The position numbers and the translations under genes are program-made. Under the pieces are notes generated by a model. It ran no database searches. It was not told the origin of the DNA and saw nothing but the letters and a program-made list of their open reading frames with translations. Below, one piece after another: positions 12,201 to 19,979 of a stretch of DNA of 64,000 nucleotides (its first letter is position 1; every line of letters starts with the position of its first letter). Origin of the DNA: Juglans regia (Eukaryota > Streptophyta > Magnoliopsida > Fagales > Juglandaceae); the NCBI RefSeq assembly GCF_001411555.2, contig NC_049902.1:13602237-13666236 (forward strand), given 5' to 3'.

Positions 12201-15200
12201 AATTTCTTAGTAAGTTTTTAACATGAAGGCACTTACCTGGATCATTCAGCCCCCTTACATTCCAAGATAAAATCTTTGGTTTCATTAATCAGGTATTCGT
12301 CCTACCCTTACTACTCCTACTTGCACTACCTTTCCAAACTTCATAATTAATAGAGCAAGCTAGTCTCCTTAACTCCCTTTCTTTTTTGGCATAAGATCTG
12401 GCCAAGAGAGGTTCACACAATTCAATAGCAATGAGGAGGGCTTTGAATTGATCTTTGAAACCCTCAGATGAAATCCCTACACATTCTTGTATTTCATCCA
12501 CTTTTTGGAGGACCCAATCCAACTGAGAATCTACCCAATGTGAACTTGGTAGCATAGAACATAAGGGGCTTGGGTCATCCCCTATCCCTTCCTCAGAGCA
12601 GGCACACCTTCCTCTGGCTCCCTACAAACAATATGCAGATCACACACTTGCACAAACCCCTCATTTGTAGCCTCCAGGATATTCTCAAAAGGGGTAGGAA
12701 CACCTTCCTCGGATAGCCTCCAGGATATTCTCACAGACCCTTCGTCGAATTCATTCTAGGCAGGAACACCAACTGAGGGGCAACCGCAAGTTGTGACCAA
12801 TTGTAAGGAACCTTCGGAGACCTACGACAAACCATTTAAGGTGACAGAGCACGGAGAAATCTCGTTTCCGACAGCCTCCATGTTAATCTAGCTCATCGGA
12901 ATAGGGATCTGCATTGGCAAGTCATCCAAAGGGGACCCCAAGTCAGTCTCCGGCAGATCCAAAGAGGAAACCACTCACGGGTTTGAGAAAGACCCGAGAA
13001 GTGGTTTGATTTGCCGGTGGTCAATCGGGACCAACACCGTTGAGTCACCCAAAGCATCGCCAACATCCGGCGACCCTTTTTGTGCCGCCACGGATGGCCC
13101 CAAGTCAGTAACCGGTAGATTCGGAGAGGAAACCACTCTCGGGTTTGAGGAAGACTCGACAAGTAGCTTGGTTCTCCGAAGGTCACCCCTTAGCCTTACC
13201 TTTGTCTAGGACCGCATTGTGAAGCCCATTGGAGCAGCCCATTTCCTTGCCAAACCACTCCAAGGCCCAAGCCCATTTCCTTCTTCTCCTCAACGCAACG
13301 TATAAGACAGTCCACTTTCTCCTGCAAATGCCTCATCTGCAATCTCATGTCCAAAAGTGTACTATGCACGTCGACCTCTGACATACCGAAAGTAGGCCTA
13401 CCACCACCACCTTGCCCCTGGTTGTCAGTTGTGCCAGCAGTATGACAATCCTTCCCAAGGCCATTTTTGTTATGGTGGTTCATTGTATCTCTTCCTTGTG
13501 CCACCACCCCACCATGCCCATCACCCCTTTTTTGCACTCGTACCGGCACCGTGACCAACGACTAATTGAGGACATCTTTACACGATTTGGAATGATTAGC
13601 CCCCACCATCGGCCCCAAAAACGGTTGCCCTCTATTACAACCGCCCTCTCTCAATGCACCTGCCATCTTCCTCCACCTCATACCATCCGTTGCCTCCAGT
13701 ACAAAGATAAAATTTCGTCTACCACCATTTCCATATTCCACTCGTGCCATATATTGACCGCGGGCATTAGAGCATCTCTACACTATGAAGCTTCTGGTAC
13801 CCTCCCGTGTTGTAGCGTAAAAATCCTTTTTTTCACCCTTGAGGCAGTCCTCCAATTATTTAGCAAATCGTTGCACCATGTTCATCCCCAGCCTCACCTC
13901 TTTCACAACCTTCCGACTCTTCTCAGTAATAATCATGAAACTTCCATTTGTCTTCAACACAAAGAGTTTAGACTCAATCTCTAGGTGTTTCAGATTCCCC
14001 ATTATCACGCTAACCTCACCTTAAAACTATAATGCTTAGAAAAAATCTTACCACTAAGCCCCACCTACCAGCATTGGAGTTTTAGTTGTACGAAGAGAAA
14101 ACTAGTTGTACCTCAAAATATTATTGGAGTAACACTTTGACAAATGAGGGTAAGTGGTGTATGGAATCTTACATTGATTGGGATAGAGAAGTTCTTACTC
14201 TTTATAATGATTTCAATGGGACTCTAATTATACCATTGACTAGTCCTTTTAGAGTATAGGTCAGGATGTGACGTGGGGCATTACAAATGGTATTAGAGTC
14301 TATCCCAATCAGAAGTCTGGAACTTGAACCATGCCACTTATGATGGAACGGCCTAACAAGGACATTAGAAATATTAGGGGGGCAAGATTGTCATACCCCA
14401 TACTAAGTGATGAGTGTAGGTGGTTCATGGGAACCCACATTGCTTAGGAGGGAACAAGAACCACCACCTACACTCATCCGTCACTATGGGCCATTTCATA
14501 ATAGGTGACACAACTCAAGTCACACATTTTTTGTCAGGATAGGCTACGATACCATTTGCAACGACCCAAAGGAAGACCTAAGCCACAATTGGGCCTATAC
14601 TCAACAAATGAGTGTAGGTGATATATGGGATCCCACATTACTTATGAGACAGAAGTTCTTACTCTTTATAATGATTTCAATGAGGCTCCAATTGTACCAT
14701 TGACTAGTCTTTTTAGAGTATAGACTCAAATGTGGCTAGGGCCTTCTTTCGGGCGTTACATGCATCAAGTCATCACTAACTTGAGATAGGGGCAACGGGC
14801 ATCACAATCCCAACCAAATTCACATCCATGGAAGGGCTTATAACCAATTGGAGAAAAAAATGTTCGTAAACCTCAACAAAGATATCGAGTAGTGGAGACA
14901 TTTTTGAGCCACAATGAGTTGGAAGAGTTTGTTAAAGCAAACAACAATGGACGGAGTGAACGAGAAGGATCCCACAACTTTCGGGTCAACATTGATATGC
15001 CCTGTTTAACGATATATAAATTGTGAGGCGATGCTTCTGCTTGGTGGGAATAAACACAGAGCAGTCAATCCACATGTGGCTTAAGACGAAGATGCTGATG
15101 GGTACTCTTTTCTTTTTACCACCAGAATACGAGCATATTTTTTTTTAATGGCATCGGGTGTCCAAGAATAGCGTCCCGACTAATGCCGGGGGTGCACAGG

Positions 15201-18200
15201 CCCTCGGCAAGGAGTTTCCTGCAAGTGCACCTCGGGTAATTCAAGGGAAAAATCCCTCAGTCCGATGACCCCTAGAGATTGTTTGCACCCAAGGGGATTT
15301 GAACCTTAGACCTAAGGGAAGCATACCCCCAAGCCCAAAGCCTTTACCACTTGAGCCAACTCTTAAGGGTTACGAGAAGATTTTATGTTAGCAATACCAA
15401 AATTTTCAACACGGAAGCTGGGCTATCAGCAAATTTACAGAGAAGTTTTATCTGCTGAATTAGTGAAACAACCTTTCAAAGATGATGGGGCAACAGGTCG
15501 TCCCAAGGTATGCTAATGGTCTACAAGTGGATATCCAAGATCAAGCCACTCTTCATACTATGAGGACATTGTTATTGGTAGTCTGGTAGATAAATCTAGC
15601 CATGAAGATCAAGCTGCAATGGGTACAACAACCTATGAGGACACAATAAGCAAGAGTGGATGATGAAGGGGAGTTATTCAATACAACTTGCAGGAATATC
15701 ATCTCCATGGCACTTGTATCAGCCTTACAATTGAAGGGAGAAAAAGCACCCAAACCATTTGATTGGATAAGATTCATAAGAATGGGGCAGACAAACGGGT
15801 AAACAACACTTGTCAAGTTCCATTTTCTATTGGAATTTTTTTTTTTACAAAGATGAGGTTGTCGTGATGTAGTAGAGATGGATTTGTGTCATGTGTTGTT
15901 AGGAAGGCCATGACAGTATGATACAGATGACACAAAGTTTTGATGGCAAGTTAGAAGACTTTGTTGTGGCTAACAAGTAAAAAGGGATGGCAGAACTGCA
16001 CAAAAGTATCTCATCAACACTTACAACAAGTGGAGGAACCTCAAGTATGGACCTTTCCCCATAAAGAAGAAAATTAGTGATAATGCCTATATGGTGGAAC
16101 TTCCAGACAATATACACATCTTTTCCACCTTAACAGGCAGATTTATTCGAGTATCACCTACCAAAAGACCATATCTATCAAGAAGTCAACTCAACGATAA
16201 GTTCCTTTCAAGAAGGAATGACTGATGTAGAATAGAATGTTGTATCAGCAAGGCTGTCAAAAAGCAGACCTGACACAGTTGCCCAGGAAAGTTTCAAAAT
16301 GTGCTATCAGCAAAGTTAGTAGCAAACCCTTGCTGACGCAGAACTTTCAGAAGAAAAGTCAGCTAGCATGTCAGCCAGACTGTCACGACACCGCAGATCC
16401 AGAAGATTTCCAACAAATACAAGGCAGTCAGTTTTTTCCCTAATTTCAGGGCAATCTATTTCCAACCAACTTTGTTCCAAATTTCAAAACAATAAATTCC
16501 ATAATAATTTAGTCTAATTTTTCTTTCCAACTTTAGACAGTTTAGGTTTATATGGTCATTGTAATATCCTTTTTCAACTAGATTACTTTATTCTGTTTAG
16601 TTTCCATGTAAGGAATTAGTGCCATAAAAAGAACACCAATGTGTAGTGCAAGGACGTCTTCAAGTTTAAAATACAATTTCCGTTCTCTTTCAAGATGTGT
16701 GTTGATTTTTGTGATTTAAAAACACTTCTTTTTATCACTTTACTTGCTTTACTACGCATTTTCTTATAATTGTTTTAGGGCTTATTTCAGATATTTTTTA
16801 AACTTGTTTTGTCGTGGGGCAGGGGGGTGCAAGGTCTGGGGGTTCAGGTTTTTGAGAAAGGAATTATAATGGCGACACGTCCATCAATGTGGCCAGCACG
16901 CCATCATTTATCAACTTTTGAGGGACACTTCCAGACCCTATATTCTTTTTACCTTTTCTTGCATAATCTAGGTCCTAAGTTTCAGCTATATCATATCGCA
17001 ATGGCAATTTATACATCACGTCACCCCCAGTTTCAAAGCAAGGAATCCAAGTGACAATTTCATCAATTTAAATTATGCAAATGCCAAGATAAAATGAACT
17101 TACTGTCAGATTCCAAGGCCTTTCAGGTTCCACACATAGAAGATCAAAAAGAACCCCTGTTGGAATATACCTACAAAAAGAATTCAAATTTAATCGGCAA
17201 AACCTCAAAACCTGCAATACAATGAAACAAATACATCTGATATAGGAGACAATAAGTAGGCTATCACAAGATGCCATTTATCACATTTCTGCTTTCACTG
17301 CAATAATCCCTTCTTAGGGTTGAAATTTGTTCGCAATTTATAATCTTCTCATTTGTAGGTGCTTTCTCTTTCTATGGTGTTAAATTTTGTGCACTCCCTT
17401 TGTACTTCATGTCTACCACATTATGCACTTTTAAATATACACTTATTCATTTTGTAGAAAAAAGAGCATGAGCCAACAAGCTTTCAAGTAGTTATAAGGT
17501 GTCAAATTGGATTGTGACCATTAACCTAGACAGTCGGTCGCCACTACTAAGGGCACATCTCAAGAATTAGAAAATTGTTAGTTGTATAGACCTTATCATT
17601 ACGAATGCATCAAAATTTGAAAAATAAAAACAAAATGAAACGAAAGATGTGACATGTTAAACATATTAGTACCCTCAACCTATAAAAGCATATAGTCAAT
17701 CATACCATATCCAATCCTGCATTGCCACTCATAAAATGTTCACCTAAAACCTAGAATGTGATAACATTGTATCAGTATATCACAGCTTCCAATTATTACG
17801 AATCATTGAAAAAACAAGAGTTCCCAAAAAAGTTGAAAATAAAGTATTCCATAAAAGAGTGGTGGATGGTATCTGCTATTTGTGTGCACTATAAGTTCCT
17901 AAACTAAAAACATCACTTTGTGTCTTCCAATTAAGAGGAAGTCAGGATAATGCGTATGTGTCATCCAATCAAATAAAGACCTTGGGAACATTAGTTGTAG
18001 CTTATTTTGAGGTAGCTCGACACCATCAAAAGTCCAGTTATTCATTTCCTTCTAAATATTCAACATAATAAAAAATACGATTTCTATGCCAAGAAACATC
18101 ACTTTCCAATATGGCAACTCAAAACTTGTCTTAGGCATATCAGCAAGAGAATACCTCCAACAGCTGCATAGTCCAGCGAAGAAGGATGAACTCATTGCCA

Positions 18201-18786
18201 CTAACTTTACACAGACGCCACCAATCCACTATTTTCTTCCCCTTATTATAGTATTTAATTGCAATTTTCTTTCCCTTATCTATGCATCATTCTTACATGC
18301 AAAGAGTCTGCTCTATGGATCTAAATAAGTAGAGAAATTTCCAATCCTGATGAACCATCATCTCGTCTTTGCTATGAACATGGGTTAGTTTCAATCACGT
18401 TAAATTAATAAGAAAGACTGAAACATGGTATACCATTTGAGGGGCAACCCTTTGTACTCAAACCAAACGGTATCGACCCCGGGAGGAAGTGTACTATTGA
18501 AATGAGGCTTTATATGAGGAATCAACAAAGGCAGATACCCTATACGAGGAGCTAAGATCTGAAAGAAACCACAAAAAGGAAATCAGTTTGTAGACGAACA
18601 AAAATAATCGAAAACAGAAAGTAACGAAGAAGGAAATAATAATAAGGGAGAAAGAAGTACCAGAGCGGGGAGTGGGGGAGGGAGGGTGGTGACTTCCGAC
18701 TCATGGAGATGAATCTGAAGCGGAATCGCCCCTTCCCATACATATTTCTGTGCTTCCATCATCTCGCCCTCGCTCTCACCATCCAA
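6279..18786 (-). CDS. ATG5: Autophagy protein 5 (ATG5), exons 1-4, 5' half of gene
   Basis: ATG5 is the substrate to which ATG12 is conjugated; the conjugate with ATG16 promotes ATG8 lipidation during autophagosome formation. Minus-strand exons read directly: exon 1 18786-18661 (starts [20 protein letters not shown]), exon 2 18558-18434 ([25 protein letters not shown]), exon 3 17170-17104 ([21 protein letters not shown]), exon 4 6368-6279 ([24 protein letters not shown]). The phases join without a break (126+125+67+90 nt = 136 codons). All donors are GT and all acceptors AG (for example ctg/gtactt, ttttgtag/g, aca/gtaagt, tctgcag/gtg). The encoded part is the N-terminal ubiquitin-like fold. 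K135 in NSLKE aligns with Arabidopsis K128, the ATG12-acceptor lysine. The N-terminus is about 7 residues longer than in Arabidopsis. No stop or frameshift is visible. The second half of the protein should lie left of position 1. Introns 3 and 4 are swollen by transposons. Confidence 0.95.
6587..6767. repeat. Diverged tandem duplication of about 90 bp
   Basis: Two adjacent units share ccatttNatcNactttgataaa at the start, a aagggaaactaatt-like core, acacaaNtatttggca, and end in tttctccctaa (about 6587-6676 and 6677-6767). They lie in intron 3, 220-400 bp from the splice acceptor of exon 4. Confidence 0.7.
6785..7530 (-). mobile_element. 5'-truncated L1 fragment (end of ORF2 and 3' UTR)
   Basis: The minus strand shows late-ORF2 remnants: [16 protein letters not shown] and FLCLG-like zf-RVT-region residues near 7250-7160, then [12 protein letters not shown] and RIMEELK near 7050-6970, typical of the C-terminus of plant L1 ORF2. 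It ends with gtatacttcctgtgtatttgg and a cttacttatcc terminus at 6785. Stops and frameshifts are frequent. The 5' boundary is approximate and no duplication was identified. Confidence 0.65.
7531..8092. other. AT-rich intronic stretch with microsatellites
   Basis: It contains a (GT)n run (about 7729-7747), an (AT)n run (about 7837-7857) and tata-rich sequence. No gene or conserved element was recognised. It adjoins the start of the gypsy LTR. Confidence 0.6.
8093..8594 (+). repeat. 5' LTR of gypsy element
   Basis: Starts tgatgtaggacaaaatgt and ends ctacatca. It is collinear with 16223-16758: shared blocks include gtNtNagca, tcagcaaggct, agctagcatgtca(a/g)c, cac(a/c)gcagatc and ggcagtcagttttt. 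Confidence 0.8.
8598..8612 (+). other. Primer-binding site
   Basis: agtatcaaagcag resembles the TGGTATCAGAGC complement of initiator Met tRNA with two or three changes, placed a few bases after the LTR end. Confidence 0.6.
8750..12285 (-). pseudogene. L1 ORF2 (endonuclease-reverse transcriptase-zinc finger), degraded
   Basis: Domains in order on the minus strand. The AP-like endonuclease begins at 12285 with [14 protein letters not shown] and CLQETKL (catalytic N and E) and includes WCIGGDFN near 11860. The reverse transcriptase spans about 11200-9780 with [39 protein letters not shown] and [13 protein letters not shown] (first catalytic Asp), and a FTDD version of the YADD box near 10235. 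The MKYLGLPLG and [13 protein letters not shown] blocks follow. The zf-RVT cysteine/histidine region is at 9070-8990 ([19 protein letters not shown]). At least six frame breaks separate these pieces. No RNase H domain is present. Confidence 0.85.
12289..14040 (-). pseudogene. L1 ORF1, degraded
   Basis: The N-terminal block near 14000-13560 reads [43 protein letters not shown] and [15 protein letters not shown], collinear with the ORF1 at 1002. A histidine/glycine-rich central part with a likely coiled coil ([20 protein letters not shown]) spans 13558-13196. The C-terminal block at 12555-12289 holds [15 protein letters not shown] and [12 protein letters not shown]. The stop lies about 7 nt before the ORF2 ATG, the usual tight ORF1-ORF2 spacing. 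Several stops and shifts interrupt it. Confidence 0.75.
14145..14760. mobile_element. TRIM (short LTR retrotransposon) cluster with an inverted copy
   Basis: Two direct short LTRs, 14145-14285 and 14609-14760, share agaagttcttactctttata, tgatttcaatg and accattgactagtc blocks and end in gcattaca / gcgttaca. The first is followed at 14286 by aatggtattagag, a Met-tRNA-type primer site. Between them lie a plus-strand LTR start (14411-14459) and an inverted piece. In that piece ccacctacactcatc (14464-14478) mirrors the LTR start, and gataccatttgcaacgaccc (14549-14568) mirrors an LTR end plus primer site. There is no coding sequence. Confidence 0.75.
14761..15127 (+). pseudogene. Gypsy gag fragment
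   Basis: Broken plus-strand frames around 15000-15120 read KLxGDASAWW-like residues and a run corresponding to ...[14 protein letters not shown], matching the retrotransposon gag core (PF03732 type) that packages the element's RNA. Stops are frequent. It is interrupted downstream by the SINE at 15142. Confidence 0.6.
15142..15370 (-). mobile_element. tRNA-derived SINE
   Basis: On the minus strand the unit starts with a polymerase III A box (TGGCTCAAGTGGT, plus-strand 15347-15359) and a B box (GGTTCAAATCC, plus-strand 15295-15305), and ends in an A tail. The flanking 14-mers tacgagcatatttt (15128-15141) and tacgagaagatttt (15371-15384) differ at two positions and fit a target-site duplication. 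It inserted in the gypsy gag region. The length of about 230 bp is normal for plant SINEs. Confidence 0.85.
15385..15895 (+). pseudogene. Gypsy gag end and aspartic protease remnant
   Basis: Broken plus-strand frames show an N-terminal linker ([20 protein letters not shown]), then [17 protein letters not shown] and VKFHFLLE, collinear with the retropepsin-like domain of Tat/Athila-related gypsy elements and with the protease at 63193-63501 (HPKPYKLQWLIDCGK). Several stops and shifts; not functional. Confidence 0.6.
15896..16215 (+). pseudogene. Integrase C-terminal remnant fused to protease region
   Basis: Directly after the protease remnant the frames read [20 protein letters not shown] and PDN, the chromo-adjacent C-terminal end of a gypsy integrase, ending at the 3' LTR. 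The roughly 2.5-3 kb that should code reverse transcriptase, RNase H and the integrase catalytic core is absent. The junction lies near 15895-15910. Confidence 0.65.
16223..16758 (+). repeat. 3' LTR of gypsy element
   Basis: Starts tgatgtagaatagaatgt, ends ctacgca, and is collinear with the 5' LTR over its whole length with many substitutions and small indels. Confidence 0.8.
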
Positions 18787-18890
18787 TTGATAATTCCTCT
18801 GTTCTCGTGGGCTCTCAATTTGGCTTTAGCTTTTTCGCTCTCTTCTTCCTTTCCTTTTTTTTAAATATTATTTATTACTGGTCAGCGAAT
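18787..18890 (-). promoter_or_regulatory. ATG5 5' leader and putative core promoter
   Basis: The stretch upstream of the ATG5 start codon is a purine-rich leader on the minus strand. It is preceded at 18861-18877 by an AT-rich, TATA-like run about 75-90 bases from the ATG. This fits a short plant 5' UTR, but no transcription start is proved. The nearest upstream transposon is a MITE around 19288, so the proximal promoter itself looks free of insertions. Confidence 0.4.
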
Positions 18891-19287
18891 CACAGACTCA
18901 TAGGCCATCACCATTATTCACCATGAGACCGGTTCTGTGAACAACGACTGTCAAACTCTGGCCGGAGGCAAAGCCGAAAGGAAAATTTCTATTCTCGTGC
19001 CCGGTGTGCAGAAGTAATTTGCTAGAAAAAGAACATCCAATAATTTGAAGTTGGAATATTCATAATTTTTATTAAATTTAAATTATATTTAATGAGTTAT
19101 ATTAGATAAATTTACAAGCGATAAATTATTAAAATTGATTAAGAGTTTTAATTAGATTTAATAACTAGGTAAAATCCGATTTATTATTAAACGAGTTGTA
19201 CTCCTTTTAGAATTTAAAAATTGATCATTAGAAACTTATTTCAATTTAAAATCATCACTGATTGAAATCTCTAATATAATTTTAGGA
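18891..19287. other. ATG5 upstream region, no recognised element
   Basis: The first 130 bp are GC-moderate, then the sequence is AT-rich. No reading frame or repeat family was recognised. It may hold distal ATG5 promoter sequence. Confidence 0.4.
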
Positions 19288-19495
19288 CAGATTTGGAGGG
19301 TGAGATGAGAATTTTGTATTTTGTTTTGAAGTTTAAAATATTATGTTTTAATATTATTATTATTTTGGGATTTGAAAAAAGTGTATTGGGATTTGAAAAA
19401 GTTGAATTGTTTATTATATTTTGTATATATATTTGAAAAATGTGTAATAATGAGATGAGATGAGAATTTTGTGTTTTGTTTTGGTTACCAAACCT
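19288..19495. mobile_element. MITE, GAGATGAG family
   Basis: Contains gagatgagaattttgt repeats at both ends around a core with tttgaaaaagttgaattgtt and gtgtaataatgagatgag. The same core occurs at 50545-50745 and in more degraded form at 48549-48870. It is non-coding, with no clear terminal inverted repeat left here. Confidence 0.5.
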
Positions 19496-19979
19496 GCAGT
19501 CACTAACAATCCTACATTGAATGAACTGTTAAATCATGTTTTTAAATTTAAACTCTTTTTTTAGATAATCACGATTGAGTGTTTAGCATATTAGTATCAC
19601 TACATGTATTAATCGAGTTTAACTCAAACTTATCGGCACCCTCTCCCAAATCTCTTTATAAATATTTCTCTTCCGTGTGTTATTTGGAAAAAAATCATAA
19701 ACCTTTATTAGTGCAGCGGTCGAACCCAAGATATCCAATCCAGCACCGTGCATGTCCCACGTTCACCATACCAATAGCCGACTGTCTCATTCCTCTTACA
19801 ACATCTCTCATGTTTTCTCTCTCCTTCTAGATCACATGATCGATTTCATGCCGGAAATATTAGATTAATGTTACGAGGTGAGTAGCTTAATCATAAAGTA
19901 GGATTAGCATACGTTAGCTAGTTATATATTATTATTATTATTAAAATTAGTTCTTTGAAAGGTGGTGTTTATGTACCAC

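Larger units (their letters stand above)
8658..14124 (-). mobile_element. Near-complete L1 (LINE) insertion with perfect 14-bp TSD
   Basis: A 5.47-kb minus-strand L1 carrying ORF1 (about 14040-12289) and ORF2 (12285-8750) and ending in an A tail (plus-strand T run from 8655). The 14-bp duplication tggagtaacacttt is identical at 8644-8657 and 14125-14138, which fixes both ends. It interrupts the gypsy element just downstream of its primer-binding site. Both ORFs carry several frameshifts and stops, so it is no longer autonomous. Confidence 0.92.
8093..16758 (+). mobile_element. Ty3/gypsy retrotransposon, internally deleted, nested in ATG5 intron 3
   Basis: Two diverged LTRs (8093-8594 and 16223-16758) bound the element. 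A primer-binding site resembling the initiator-Met tRNA complement (agtatcaaagcag) starts at about 8598. After removal of nested L1, TRIM and SINE insertions, the interior encodes only gag fragments, a protease remnant and the last part of integrase; reverse transcriptase, RNase H and the integrase core are missing. The flanking pentamers are tttta (8088-8092) and ttttc (16759-16763), a 4/5 match. It lies antisense to ATG5. LTR divergence is high, so this is the oldest layer in the intron. Confidence 0.8.
6369..17103 (-). other. ATG5 intron 3, 10.7 kb, filled with nested transposons
   Basis: The intron runs from the donor gtaagttc (after codon T106) to the acceptor tcttttctgcag. From the gene's 5' side it holds about 345 bp of unassigned sequence, a gypsy element (16758-8093) carrying L1, TRIM and SINE insertions, an AT-rich stretch with GT and AT microsatellites (7531-8092), an L1 fragment (6785-7530), and a diverged tandem duplication (6587-6767). 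ATG5 introns in small plant genomes are far shorter, so most of the length is acquired. Confidence 0.9.

Noticed and set aside
15142..15370. Functional tRNA gene
   Set aside because: A and B boxes are present but there is no cloverleaf; the unit has an A tail and a flanking duplication, so it is a SINE.
16809..17277. Plus-strand frame at 16809-17054 and the 69-codon minus-strand frame at 17068-17277 as separate genes
   Set aside because: The first is intron 3 sequence; the second is ATG5 exon 3 read through its flanking introns.
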